A DNA stretch of 64,000 nt, from contig JAFEFL010000027.1 of assembly GCA_018240595.1 (NCBI GenBank), positions 1 to 64,000 on the forward strand, written 5' to 3'. Positions within the stretch are counted from its first letter, which is position 1; the number at the start of each line of letters is the position of its first letter. Positions 1-11,459 of this stretch are shown in pieces. The stretch comes from Pseudomonadota bacterium (GTDB lineage: Bacteria > Pseudomonadota > Alphaproteobacteria > Rhizobiales > Xanthobacteraceae). A program made the translations under genes and the position numbers. The notes beneath the pieces are model-generated. The model saw only the letters and a list, made by a program, of their open reading frames with translations, did no database searches and was not told the origin of the DNA.

Positions 1-407
<407 letters not shown>

Positions 408-1116
408 ATGAGAATTTTGAAACTGACTGGTCGAGCTTTGCTTGCGCAAAGTTTTCACGTTTTGACGAGGTCCACCCACTGATCAATTGCTTGACCAGCG
501 ATGTACCTTTGAAAACGTAGACCGTCAGAAGTCTCGTCCGACCGTAGCCGCGTTGAATTGCTTCAACCCGAACTGCGGTCCGCAAGGACTCCGCCGTCCA
601 CGTTTCTCTTTCTTCCGATTCACTTGTCAAACAGCCCGGGACCCGAGGACCCCAACCAACCGGTGGCCCGGCTGGGCAGTCAAAGCGCCGAAAACCCTTA
701 GTGCCGCCGATAACTTTCGGAGGCATTTTCACTGAACCAGTGAGGATTTCGGAGGCGCGCTGTCACGCCGTAAAGTGCGGTGCGGCGCGCCGATGGGTGG
801 GTATATAGGTTAGGCCGCTCCCCCCTGTCAACCGCAAAAACAACGTTCTTGTGACAGTTCTGGAAAGGCTTTGTTTGCCTTTGGAACGGGGCAAAATGAA
901 GGAAAAACCGGCTGGAAAACCTTAAATTTCGCCGTCTATTCCGCCGCGCCGTACTCAAGCCATATTCGAAGCCCCTTTTTATCCCGCGTTCGGCAGCAAT
1001 TTTTTTCCGGGCCCAGAGCCACGGCTCCGGAGAGTGCTTCATGTAAATCCGCGTTGGCGGCCGGGGTCCGTGATTGACGGTTGGGACCTCGGGGGGCATC
1101 GTGCCGCCGCACTTCG
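408..1116. other. Non-coding: rRNA leader and divergent promoter region
   Basis: About 700 bases without a convincing gene. Bases 408 to about 795 are the transcribed 5' leader of the rRNA operon on the minus strand, where processing and antitermination signals are expected; I could not fix a boxA. Bases 802-831 hold the rRNA promoter. The remainder, to 1116, is the upstream region of the rightward M23 peptidase gene, in which I found no clear promoter. The short reading frames here overlap on both strands, resemble nothing I know and lack plausible ribosome binding sites. Confidence 0.7.
802..831 (-). promoter_or_regulatory. rRNA operon promoter (sigma-70 type)
   Basis: On the minus strand a perfect -35 box TTGACA (complement of 826-831) is followed after 18 nt by a -10 box TATATA (complement of 802-807). 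Transcription would start near 795, giving a leader of about 390 nt before mature 16S. A T-rich tract lies just upstream of the -35 box and could act as an UP element. The near-consensus boxes fit a stable RNA promoter. Confidence 0.8.
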
Positions 1117-3168
1117 ATGGCTGATTTGGATTTGCCGCCGCTTCGGCCGTGGCACCGGGTCGAAAGGCGCAGGGGACTAAGAAGCTTGGACCAGACCAGG
1201 TCGCGCGGCGCGCATCGATCAAAGATTGACGTGATCGAGCTTGGCCATGAGGCCCCGCTGTCGGTCGATGGCGGCAATTCCGGTTTCGTCGATCGCCGCC
1301 GTGTCTCTGTCCAGTGGTTTGCCGGCACTATTCTGACTGCCTTGTGCGGCGCTGCCTTGATGGGTGGAGCCGTTTTTACATCCCTCGACGGCGAGACCAA
1401 TTTCGCCAGCCTGCCCGAACGCGCCGAAGTGGCGCTGCGCGGCGCCATCAATGCCGGCGCCGAAAAGCTGGGCGTGCGCAAGAGCGATCGCCTCCAGACC
1501 TTCGAAGAGCCGTCCTTCGCCAAGCAGGTGATCCGCGTTTCGACCACCAGCCGCCAGGGCAATCATGAAGTCGTCCGCGTGCGTCCGTTCGTGCGCGTCA
1601 CCGGCAACCTGGCACTGTCGCTGAGCGACCTGTCAGCGAGTGTACCGCCATTCAATCCGCAGGCGCTGCTCGCCGAGAACACGCCGGCCGGCACATCGAC
1701 CCCGGACGACGCGCCGGCGGCCGAACCCGACGCCGAAGTCTCCTTCGTCATGCGCGACCTTGCACCGATGATGCCGCGCCTGAAGATTGCGCTGCAGACA
1801 CCGAACGACGAGGTGATGGCGCGCGTCAAGGAAGCGGCGGACTGGACGGAGAAAGCCGCCAACCACCTGCCGATCGCCAGCAACATCACCGGCATCAAGC
1901 TTGCCTACGCCGGCGCGGCGGCGCCGGATCCCTACGCCGGCTTCGAGGCGCGCGTCGTTCCCGAGAACATCACGCTGCTGCCGAAGACCGCCAACCAGAC
2001 CACCGGCGGCAACTCGTTCAACGAAAAGACGATCATCGCCAAGAAAGGCGACAGCGTCGGCTCGATCCTGAAGGATCTCGGCGCGGTTGCCGATGACATC
2101 GCTTCGGTCAACGCCACGCTCGGCATGCGCGGCCGCGACGGCGCGCTCAAGGAAGGCCAGAAGCTTCGCATCCTCATGTCGCCGACGCCCGGCTCTGCGG
2201 CGCCACGGCCGATCCGCGTCATTGTCGCCGGCGACAACGGAATCGAGGCCGTCGCGGCGCTGTCCGACGCGGGCAAATATGTTTCGGTCGACGTCAAGAA
2301 CGTCGACACCGACGTCGCCGAGAACGTCGATCAGAATGCCGACGAAAACGACGACGGCAGCGGCGTGCGGCTGTACCAGAGCGTCTACGAGACCGCGCTG
2401 CGCAACCAGATTCCGCGGCCGATCATCGACGAGTTGATCCGCATCTACTCCTACGACGTCGATTTCCAGCGCAAGGTGCAACCGGGCGACTCGTTCGAAG
2501 TGCTCTATGCCGGTGAAGACGAAACGCCGAGTCCCGACAGCCGCAACGACGTGCTGTTCACCCAGCTCACGGTCGGCGGCGAGGTCAAGAAATTCTATCG
2601 CTATCAATCGCCGGACGATGGTCTGGTCGATTACTACGACGAGAATGGCAAGAGCGCGAAGAAGTTCCTGGTGCGCAAGCCGGTCACCGTCGGCATCATG
2701 CGATCCGGCTTCGGCATCCGCCGCCATCCGATCCTCGGCTACACCAAGATGCATACCGGCGTGGACTGGGCAGCGCCGACCGGCACCCCGATCTATGCCG
2801 CGGGCAACGGCACGATCGAGAAGGAAGGCTGGGAGTCCGGCTACGGCAAGTTCATCCTCATCAAGCACAATAACGGCTACGAGACGGCCTACGGCCACAT
2901 GAGCGCCTATGCGCGCGGCGTCGAGGAAGGCAAGCGCGTCCGCCAGGGACAGGTCATCGGTTTCGTCGGTTCGACCGGCCTGTCGACCGGTTCGCACGTC
3001 CACTACGAAATCCGCGTCAACGGCCGCTTTGTCGATCCGATGCGCATCAAGCTGCCGCGCGGCCGCGAACTGACCGGCCCGATGATGGCGAGCTTCGAGC
3101 AGGAGCGCGACCGCATCGACGGCATCATGGCGCGCAAGCCGTCGCGCGTCGCCTCGAGCGCGAAGTAG
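1117..3168 (+). CDS. M23 family metallopeptidase, membrane anchored
   Basis: Predicted peptidoglycan endopeptidase of the LytM/MepM class, about 683 aa, acting in the periplasm on murein cross-links. A basic N-terminus is followed by one membrane segment (about residues 64-90), a long Pro/Ala-rich spacer, a LysM-like stretch (KKGDSVGSILKDLG), and a C-terminal M23 domain. The zinc site is visible as HTGVD (H546, D550) and HVHYE (H627, H629). A TTG codon at 1081 would add 12 residues, but ATG 1117 is the first ATG of the frame. The gene is divergent from the rRNA promoter and followed by a palindromic repeat. The family is certain; the exact substrate bond is not. Confidence 0.9.
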   Translation: MADLDLPPLRPWHRVERRRGLRSLDQTRSRGAHRSKIDVIELGHEAPLSVDGGNSGFVDRRRVSVQWFAGTILTALCGAALMGGAVFTSLDGETNFASLPERAEVALRGAINAGAEKLGVRKSDRLQTFEEPSFAKQVIRVSTTSRQGNHEVVRVRPFVRVTGNLALSLSDLSASVPPFNPQALLAENTPAGTSTPDDAPAAEPDAEVSFVMRDLAPMMPRLKIALQTPNDEVMARVKEAADWTEKAANHLPIASNITGIKLAYAGAAAPDPYAGFEARVVPENITLLPKTANQTTGGNSFNEKTIIAKKGDSVGSILKDLGAVADDIASVNATLGMRGRDGALKEGQKLRILMSPTPGSAAPRPIRVIVAGDNGIEAVAALSDAGKYVSVDVKNVDTDVAENVDQNADENDDGSGVRLYQSVYETALRNQIPRPIIDELIRIYSYDVDFQRKVQPGDSFEVLYAGEDETPSPDSRNDVLFTQLTVGGEVKKFYRYQSPDDGLVDYYDENGKSAKKFLVRKPVTVGIMRSGFGIRRHPILGYTKMHTGVDWAAPTGTPIYAAGNGTIEKEGWESGYGKFILIKHNNGYETAYGHMSAYARGVEEGKRVRQGQVIGFVGSTGLSTGSHVHYEIRVNGRFVDPMRIKLPRGRELTGPMMASFEQERDRIDGIMARKPSRVASSAK

Positions 3169-3175
3169 CTCATTT

Positions 3176-3311
3176 TGTCATTCCGGGGCGCGCCTTTGGC
3201 GCGAACCCGGACTCCAGCCAGCACTCGTAAGCCATCGCTGGGATTCCGGATCGCCGCCATAGCGCGTCAAAGACGCGCGTAAACGCGCTGGCGGCGGCGT
3301 CCGGAATGACA
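3176..3311. repeat. Intergenic palindromic repeat 1 (TGTCATTCCGG ends)
   Basis: An element with perfect 11-bp inverted termini: TGTCATTCCGG at 3176-3186 and CCGGAATGACA at 3301-3311. It contains smaller hairpins such as GCGCGTC-AAA-GACGCGC. It looks like the short interspersed palindromes common between genes in Bradyrhizobium-type genomes. It fills the gap between the M23 gene and the helicase and could also fold in the mRNA. Confidence 0.8.
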
Positions 3312-3356
3312 GGCGTCGCAATCGACGAATCACGGCGTTCATGCTTTGTACAGGGC

Positions 3357-5447
3357 ATGAATATCGCGACGCCGATCGCCGCTGCACCGACCGATTACCT
3401 CGGCAAGCTCAATCCCGAGCAGCGCCGCGCGGTCGAACACGGCGGCGCGGCGCTGGCGCAAGCGTCGCCGCTGCTGATCATCGCCGGCGCCGGTTCCGGC
3501 AAGACCAACACCCTGGCGCACCGTGTCGCCCACCTCATCGTCTCGGGCGCCGATCCGCGCCGTATTTTGCTGCTCACCTTCTCGCGCCGTGCCGCCGCCG
3601 AGATGCAGCGCCGCGTCGAGCGCATCACCGCACAGGTGCTCGGCACGCAACGCGGCATGATCGCCGGCGCGCTGTCGTGGTCCGGCACGTTCCACGCCAT
3701 CGGCGCGCGGCTGTTGCGCAACCACGCGCACGACATCGGCCTCGATCCCGCGTTCACGATTCACGACCGCGAGGACTCCGCCGACCTGATGAACCTCACG
3801 CGGCACGAACTCGGCTTCTCGAAGACGCAGAAGCGCTTCCCGATGAAGGGCACCTGCCTGTCGATCTATTCGCGCGCCGTAAACGCCACCGCGCCGCTCG
3901 ACGAGACACTTGGCAAACACTTTCCGTGGTGCGCCGAGTGGGAAGGCGAACTGCGCAGCCTGTTCGCCGCCTATGTCGAGGCCAAGCAGAAGCAAAACGT
4001 GCTCGATTACGACGACCTGCTTTTGTACTGGGCGCAGATCATGAGCGAAGGCGCGATTGCGGCCGAGATCGCCGCGCGCTTCGATCACGTCATGGTCGAC
4101 GAATATCAGGACACCAACCGGCTGCAGGCGTCGATCCTGCTCGGCCTGAAGCCGGACGGCCGCGGCCTCACCGTGGTCGGCGACGACGCACAGTCGATCT
4201 ATTCATTCCGCGCCGCGACCGTGCGCAACATTCTCGATTTCCCGGGACATTTCTCGCCGCGCGCCGAGGTCGTGACGCTGGAGCGCAATTATCGCTCGAC
4301 GCAAGCCATCCTTGCCGCCGCCAATGCGGTGATCGAGCTTGCGGCCGAGCGCTTCACCAAGAACCTGTGGTCGGATCGCGCCTCGAGTGACAAGCCGGCG
4401 CTGGTCAATGTCGCCGACGATGTGGCGCAGGCCGGCTATGTGGTCGAGAACATCCTCGCCAACCGCGAAGCAGGCATTGCGCTCAAGTCGCAGGCCGTGC
4501 TGTTCCGCACCTCGAGCCACAGCGCCGGGCTGGAGGTCGAACTGACACGGCGCAACATCCCGTTCGTGAAATTCGGCGGCCTCAAGTTTCTCGAAGCCTC
4601 GCATATCAAGGACGTTATGGCGGTGCTGCGCTTTGTGCAGAACCCGCGCGACCGCGTCGCCGGCTTCCGCGTCGCGCAGCTCCTGCCCGGCATCGGTCCC
4701 GGCACCGCGGGCAAGCTGCTCGACCGCATGGCAAAGAGCGGCGACCCGATGCGCGCGCTGTCCGAGTTCAGGCCGCCGGCGGCGGCGAGCGAGTGCTGGC
4801 AGGATTTCGACGAGACCTTGGGCCTGCTGGCGCGCAACGCCGTCGGCTGGCCGGACGACATCGATTCCATCGTGCGCTGGTACGCGCCGCACATGGAACG
4901 CATCCATGAGGACGCCGCGGCGCGCGCCGCCGATCTGCAGCAACTGGCGCAGATCGCCGCCACTTACCCCTCACGCGAGCGCTTCCTCACCGAATTGACG
5001 CTCGATCCGCCGGACGCGACCAGCGATCAGTCCGGCCCGCCGCTGCTCGACGAGGACTACCTGATCCTGTCGACCATCCACTCCGCCAAGGGCCAGGAGT
5101 GGGATTCGGTTTATCTCCTGAACACTGTCGATGGCTGCCTGCCGTCGGATCTGACGACTGGCTCGACGCCGGAGATCGAGGAGGAGCGCCGCCTGCTTTA
5201 TGTGGCGATGACCCGCGCCCGCGATCAGTTGCACTTGATGGTGCCGCAGCGCTTCTTCACCCACGGCCAGCACTCATCCGGCGATCGTCACGTCTATGCA
5301 CAGCGCACGCGCTTCATTCCGAATGCGATGCTGAAGCACTTCGACAACCGCTCCTGGCCGCCGCGCAGCGCAGGGGCCAAGCCCGACGCACAAACACAAC
5401 GGGCGCCGATCGACATCGGCGCCCGCATGCGGGGGATGTGGAAGTAG
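3357..5447 (+). CDS. UvrD/Rep-family ATP-dependent DNA helicase
   Basis: Superfamily 1A helicase, about 696 aa, acting in DNA repair or replication restart. Helicase motifs appear in order: Walker A GAGSGKTNT, motif Ia TFSRRAAAEM, Walker B VDEYQDTNR, motif III GDDAQSIYSFR, motif IV LERNYRSTQ, motif V TIHSAKGQEWD, motif VI LLYVAMTRARDQ. It is slightly shorter than UvrD and ends soon after motif VI. I start it at ATG 3357 (MNIATPIAAAP), preceded by ACAGGG; an upstream ATG at 3306 lies inside repeat 1 and is less likely. The gene converges with clpB, leaving only three bases between the two stop codons. Confidence 0.92.
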   Translation: MNIATPIAAAPTDYLGKLNPEQRRAVEHGGAALAQASPLLIIAGAGSGKTNTLAHRVAHLIVSGADPRRILLLTFSRRAAAEMQRRVERITAQVLGTQRGMIAGALSWSGTFHAIGARLLRNHAHDIGLDPAFTIHDREDSADLMNLTRHELGFSKTQKRFPMKGTCLSIYSRAVNATAPLDETLGKHFPWCAEWEGELRSLFAAYVEAKQKQNVLDYDDLLLYWAQIMSEGAIAAEIAARFDHVMVDEYQDTNRLQASILLGLKPDGRGLTVVGDDAQSIYSFRAATVRNILDFPGHFSPRAEVVTLERNYRSTQAILAAANAVIELAAERFTKNLWSDRASSDKPALVNVADDVAQAGYVVENILANREAGIALKSQAVLFRTSSHSAGLEVELTRRNIPFVKFGGLKFLEASHIKDVMAVLRFVQNPRDRVAGFRVAQLLPGIGPGTAGKLLDRMAKSGDPMRALSEFRPPAAASECWQDFDETLGLLARNAVGWPDDIDSIVRWYAPHMERIHEDAAARAADLQQLAQIAATYPSRERFLTELTLDPPDATSDQSGPPLLDEDYLILSTIHSAKGQEWDSVYLLNTVDGCLPSDLTTGSTPEIEEERRLLYVAMTRARDQLHLMVPQRFFTHGQHSSGDRHVYAQRTRFIPNAMLKHFDNRSWPPRSAGAKPDAQTQRAPIDIGARMRGMWK

Positions 5448-5450
5448 CTC

Positions 5451-8048
<2,598 letters not shown>

Positions 8049-8118
8049 CGTCTAACTCCCTCGGCCCATAAAGGCACCGTTGAATTCAGGCCCCTCTGGA
8101 GGCGGCCTGTTGATCCTT

Positions 8119-8146
8119 ATGTGGGAACCACTTTGCCGGTTTGAAG
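8119..8146 (-). promoter_or_regulatory. Possible sigma-32 (RpoH) promoter of clpB
   Basis: Read on the minus strand, CTTCAAA (complement of 8140-8146) is followed after 14 nt by CCCACAT (complement of 8119-8125). This resembles the heat-shock pattern CTTGAAA-N11-15-CCCATNT, with a mismatch in each box. It lies 71 bases before the clpB start. The position and the heat-shock nature of clpB make it plausible; the match is imperfect. Confidence 0.4.
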
Positions 8147-8216
8147 GGCCGGCCCGCTTGATATACGTCAGGAATAACCCTCCATTACCTGCGCGGTTTC
8201 CAAGACAGACTTGCCC

Positions 8217-9008
8217 ATGACAGACCTGGCCAATATCGACGCCATTTACCGCTACCCGGTTAAGGGCCTGTCGCCGCAGAAACTGCCCCGCGTGACCCTG
8301 ACGGCCGGGCTGACCCTGCCGGCCGACCGGCTCTACGCCATCGAAAACGGCCCGACCGGTTTCGACCCGGCGGCGCCCGCCTATTTCCCCAAGACCCGGT
8401 TCCTGATGCTGATGCGCAACGAGCGCCTCGCCGGCCTCAAGACCGACTACGACGAGGCCAGCCACACCCTCACCATCGTCCACGATGGCCGCGAGGCGGT
8501 GCGCGCCGACCTGCGCACCAAAGAGGGCCGGCTGGCGGTCGAGGCGTTCTTCCGCAAGTTCATGCCCACGGAACTCAGCGGCCCGCCCAAGGTGCTGTCC
8601 GGAGAAACCACGCCCGGCGCGCCGCACAGTTTCTCCGACGTCGCCAGGAAGGTGGTGTCGATCATCAACCTCGCCTCGGTCGCGGCGCTGGAAACCGCGG
8701 TCGGCCAGCCGGTCGATCCACTGCGCTTCCGCGCCAATCTCTATGTGCGCGGCTGGCCGGCCTGGCACGAGTTCGAGCAGCTCGACCGCGAGATCCATGT
8801 CGGTGGCAAGGTCCGGCTCAAGGTGGTCAAGCGCATCGTCCGCTGCGCCGCGACCAATGTCGATCCGGTCACCGCGGCGCGCGACCTCAATATCCCGAAG
8901 ACGCTGATGCAGACCTTCGATCATATGGACTGCGGCATCTATGCCGAAGTCATCGAGGGCGGCGATATCGCTCCCGGCGACACGCTTCGCGTTAACGCGC
9001 TCGTTTGA
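8217..9008 (+). CDS. MOSC domain protein (YcbX/mARC-like)
   Basis: About 263 aa. The N-terminal MOSC_N beta-barrel begins with IDAIYRYPVKGLSPQ, and the C-terminal MOSC domain contains VKRIVRCAATNVDP. The conserved Cys in RC-x3-NVDP is the expected molybdenum-cofactor ligand in YcbX/mARC-type enzymes. By family it should bind sulfurated Moco and may reduce N-hydroxylated compounds; the physiological substrate cannot be read from sequence. ATG 8217 is chosen over TTG 8211. The gene is divergent from clpB and followed by palindromic repeat 2. Confidence 0.85.
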   Translation: MTDLANIDAIYRYPVKGLSPQKLPRVTLTAGLTLPADRLYAIENGPTGFDPAAPAYFPKTRFLMLMRNERLAGLKTDYDEASHTLTIVHDGREAVRADLRTKEGRLAVEAFFRKFMPTELSGPPKVLSGETTPGAPHSFSDVARKVVSIINLASVAALETAVGQPVDPLRFRANLYVRGWPAWHEFEQLDREIHVGGKVRLKVVKRIVRCAATNVDPVTAARDLNIPKTLMQTFDHMDCGIYAEVIEGGDIAPGDTLRVNALV

Positions 9009-9029
9009 GCACGCGCTATAACCAACCCC

Positions 9030-9117
9030 GTTCGTCCCCGCGAAAGCGGGGAGCCAGAAGCGGCACATCAAAGCCCGAGTTCTTGATTTCTGGATCCCCG
9101 CTTTCGCGGGGATGAAC
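9030..9117. repeat. Intergenic palindromic repeat 2 (CCCCGCGAAAGCGGGG type)
   Basis: Two 23-bp inverted arms (9030-9052 and 9095-9117) with one mismatch, built around CCCCGCGAAAGCGGGG. The pairing extends imperfectly inward through CCAGAA/TTCTGG. It lies between the converging MOSC and amidase genes and could also terminate transcription from both sides. It resembles the widespread rhizobial palindromes but has different ends from repeats 1, 3 and 4. Confidence 0.8.
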
Positions 9118-9146
9118 GGAGAGTGGGTCGGCGCGCGATTAATGCG

Positions 9147-10103
9147 TCACCGCGAGACGACAATCGCGCCGTTCGACGCGACACGGCCGACGCTGCGCTG
9201 TTCGACGCGCAGTTCGCGCTGCGGCGGAGAAGTGACCGGCGGCTGCACCACCGGCATCCGCGAGACGGTCGGAGCCGCTGCCCGGGCTTGCCCTGCGACC
9301 GGCGCGCGCTCCTTCAGGCCGAGGAATTCGGCGAGCGCCGGATCGAGCGGCACATCGCGGCGCGCCTGCGACGGCGGCACCGGACGCGGCTCGGGACCCG
9401 TGCCGCGCGGACGGCCCTTGGCGTTGTATTCGGACTCGATCACTGCCAGCAGTTCGCTGATCGGCGAATCCAGTTCGCTGGCCGGGCCACGCTTTGGCGC
9501 GTTGCTCGCCATCTGCGTGGTGGCGCGGCGGTCGGTCGGCATCACGTAAGCGATCACGCGCGAGCGCGGATAGATGGCTTCGCCGACCTTGCGGCCATGG
9601 TTGCCGGAAATGATGATCGGATTGCCGTTGGCGTCGATGCCGGAGACGACGCCGACATGGCCGCCGTTCTTGCCGCGCGTGAGCACGGCGATGGCGCCGA
9701 CGCGCGGCTCGCTGACGCGGCGGCCGTATTGCGCGAAGGAGCGCGCGGCGTCGGAATTGGTGCCGGCGTAACCGGCCTTGGCCAGAACCATGTTCATGAA
9801 GGTCGCGCACCACAGGCGCGAACGGTCGGTCGGGTTGGTGCCCATGTATTTGCGCGCTTCGCTCACCAAAGCCGGCCAGCCCATCGCCGGCGCCTTCGGC
9901 GGCGCGGCGAGCGCCGTGCTGCGCAGGCGGTCGGCGTTGCTGCCGCGCTGCGCGCGATGCGCCAGTGCCTTGTTCTTGTCTTTGCCTTGCAAGGTCGCGG
10001 CGGCTTTCGGCTTCGACACCGGCAGCGGCTGGCTGAAGGCCGACCCGCAAAGCGCCAGAAGCGCAACGCCGCTGAGCGCGATCATCGTGCGCATGGTACG
10101 CAT
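9147..10103 (-). CDS. Secreted TIGR02594/CHAP-like peptidoglycan hydrolase
   Basis: About 318 aa. A signal peptide (MRTMRTMIALSGVALLALC, cleavage near AFS-Q) is followed by a basic linker and a papain-like amidase domain of TIGR02594 type. The predicted catalytic Cys is in RLWCATFMNMVL and the His in GGHVGVVSGID. A Pro/Arg-rich C-terminal tail of about 110 residues follows. It probably acts on murein in the periplasm or outside the cell. ATG 10103 is favoured because GGGGA sits six bases upstream; ATG 10109 is an alternative. An inverted repeat containing TTAACCAT lies 110-150 bp upstream. Confidence 0.8.
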   Translation of the reverse strand: MRTMRTMIALSGVALLALCGSAFSQPLPVSKPKAAATLQGKDKNKALAHRAQRGSNADRLRSTALAAPPKAPAMGWPALVSEARKYMGTNPTDRSRLWCATFMNMVLAKAGYAGTNSDAARSFAQYGRRVSEPRVGAIAVLTRGKNGGHVGVVSGIDANGNPIIISGNHGRKVGEAIYPRSRVIAYVMPTDRRATTQMASNAPKRGPASELDSPISELLAVIESEYNAKGRPRGTGPEPRPVPPSQARRDVPLDPALAEFLGLKERAPVAGQARAAAPTVSRMPVVQPPVTSPPQRELRVEQRSVGRVASNGAIVVSR

Positions 10104-10213
10104 GGACATTCCCCGAATTCCCAATGTTCTTGCGCGCGGCGCAGTACGCCGCCGTACACTCGGAAATAGCACGGAGAATTTTCGGCAAATGCGCCGATTG
10201 AATTAAGGATGAA

Positions 10214-10252
10214 GTGGTTTACGGCGCGCGTTTAACCATCGGCGTAAACCAC
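10214..10252. repeat. Inverted repeat with central TTAACCAT
   Basis: Perfect 10-bp arms GTGGTTTACG (10214-10223) and CGTAAACCAC (10243-10252) flank a loop that contains TTAACCAT (10232-10239). TTAACCAT is an alternative CtrA recognition octamer in some alphaproteobacteria. It lies upstream of the secreted amidase gene (minus strand). It could be an operator or a transcript hairpin; the function is unknown. Confidence 0.5.
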
Positions 10253-10301
10253 GCGCGGGCTTTTAACCGAGCGTGAGGCGGAGAGACACCAATTCGATCT
10301 C

Positions 10302-10423
10302 TGTCATCACCGGGCGTAGCCCGTCGAAAGACGGGCGTGAATGCCCTTATGTCCCGGTGATCCCGCTTAGGTGGGCACTTTGCGTTCCTGAGCGGGATGG
10401 CCGGGTCAAGCCCGGCCATGACA
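10302..10423. repeat. Intergenic palindromic repeat 3 (TGTCAT/ATGACA ends)
   Basis: Bounded by TGTCAT at 10302 and ATGACA at 10418-10423. Inside are several hairpins: ATCACCGGG paired with CCCGGTGAT, GCCCGTC-GAAA-GACGGGC, ATCCCGC with GCGGGAT, and GGCCGGG-TCAAG-CCCGGCC near the right end. It lies upstream of the chorismate mutase gene. The hexamer ends match repeats 1 and 4. Confidence 0.75.
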
Positions 10424-10504
10424 ATAAGAGGACCATCTTCTTAACCGGGTCCGCCGGAGGTTTTCTTTGCCTTCACCGCCGGTCTTTCCTATCTATGCCG
10501 TGCC

Positions 10505-11353
10505 ATGACCACGCCGCCCAAACCCATCGACCTCACCGAGCTCCGCAAGGAGATCGACCGGATCGACGAGTCCGTGCACAAGCTCCTGATGCAGCGCGGC
10601 GACATCATCGACCGCCTGATCGAGGTCAAGAAGAGCCAGGAAACCGGCTCGGCTTTCCGGCCGATGCGCGAGGCGCAGATGATGCGCCGGCTGGTCGAGC
10701 GGCATAAGGGCATCCTGCCGCTCGACACCATCGAGAGCATCTGGCGCGTCATCATCGCCACATTCACCTTCGTGCAGCAGCCCTTCGCCGCGCATGCCGA
10801 CTTCTCCGCCGGCGACGCGCAGATGCGCGATTCCGCGCGCTTTCATTTCGGCTTCACCGTGCCGCTGGTGCCGCATATGGGCGCCGCCGGCGTGGTCGCC
10901 GCGGTCTCGGAATCCAAGGGCGATCTCGGCCTGGTGCCGGTTCTGTCCTCGGTCAGCGCCGGGGCGTGGTGGAACGCGCTCGAATTCGACGCCGCGCCGA
11001 AGATCATCGCCCGGCTGCCCTTCGTCGAGCGGCGCGACCACCCGGCCGCCCTGCCCGTTTTCGTCATCTCGCGGGTGGCGGACGACGCCCGCTCGACCGA
11101 GGTCGAGGTCTGGAGCGTGCGGGTCTCCGGCTGGAGCGCCAAGGCGGCCCAGACACTGACGACCTTGGCCGAGTTTCTGGCCGTGCCGGACCGCGCCTTC
11201 GACGGCGCCGCCCTGCTGATTACCCTGCCGCACGGCCAGAACATCCACGATATCGCCCAGGCCCTGGGCAAGGCCGGCGCCACGGTCCGTTCGATGGCCC
11301 TCGTCGGCAGCCACGCAACCCGCTATACGGTTGCCGCCGACAAGGCCCCTTAA
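10505..11353 (+). CDS. AroQ-type chorismate mutase with C-terminal extension
   Basis: About 282 aa. Residues 1-95 form an all-helical AroQ chorismate mutase (chorismate to prephenate). Expected active-site elements are present: LRKEIDRID, RGDIIDRLIEVKK, FRPMREAQMMRRL and the final helix Gln in IATFTFVQQ. Residues 100-282 are an added domain with only weak resemblance to prephenate dehydratase (GDLGLVPVLSS resembles its GVVPIENS strand); a clear TRF motif is absent. The gene starts a cluster with hisC and tyrA, which fits prephenate supply for tyrosine and phenylalanine. The role of the C-terminal domain is unknown, perhaps allosteric. Confidence 0.85.
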   Translation: MTTPPKPIDLTELRKEIDRIDESVHKLLMQRGDIIDRLIEVKKSQETGSAFRPMREAQMMRRLVERHKGILPLDTIESIWRVIIATFTFVQQPFAAHADFSAGDAQMRDSARFHFGFTVPLVPHMGAAGVVAAVSESKGDLGLVPVLSSVSAGAWWNALEFDAAPKIIARLPFVERRDHPAALPVFVISRVADDARSTEVEVWSVRVSGWSAKAAQTLTTLAEFLAVPDRAFDGAALLITLPHGQNIHDIAQALGKAGATVRSMALVGSHATRYTVAADKAP

Positions 11354-11367
11354 TAAGACACCCCTAG

Positions 11368-11443
11368 TGTCATCGCCCGCGAAGGCGGGCGATCCAGCCC
11401 TTGAGAACAATCGCTGGATGCCCCGCCTGCGCAGGGCATGACA
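11368..11443. repeat. Intergenic palindromic repeat 4 (TGTCAT/ATGACA ends)
   Basis: TGTCAT at 11368 and ATGACA at 11438-11443 bound two imperfect arms, CGCCCGCGAAGGCGGGCGAT with CCAGC on the left and GCTGGATGCCCCGCC on the right. It lies in the 100-bp gap between chorismate mutase and hisC, so it would be transcribed if the two genes form one operon. Confidence 0.75.
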
Positions 11444-11459
11444 AGAACTGAGGCTGACC

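Noticed and set aside
1633..3003. Long minus-strand open frame (about 456 codons) opposite the M23 peptidase gene
   Set aside because: It has the Arg/Asp/Val-rich composition of an antisense GC-rich frame, no recognisable domain, and the opposite strand carries a clear M23 peptidase.
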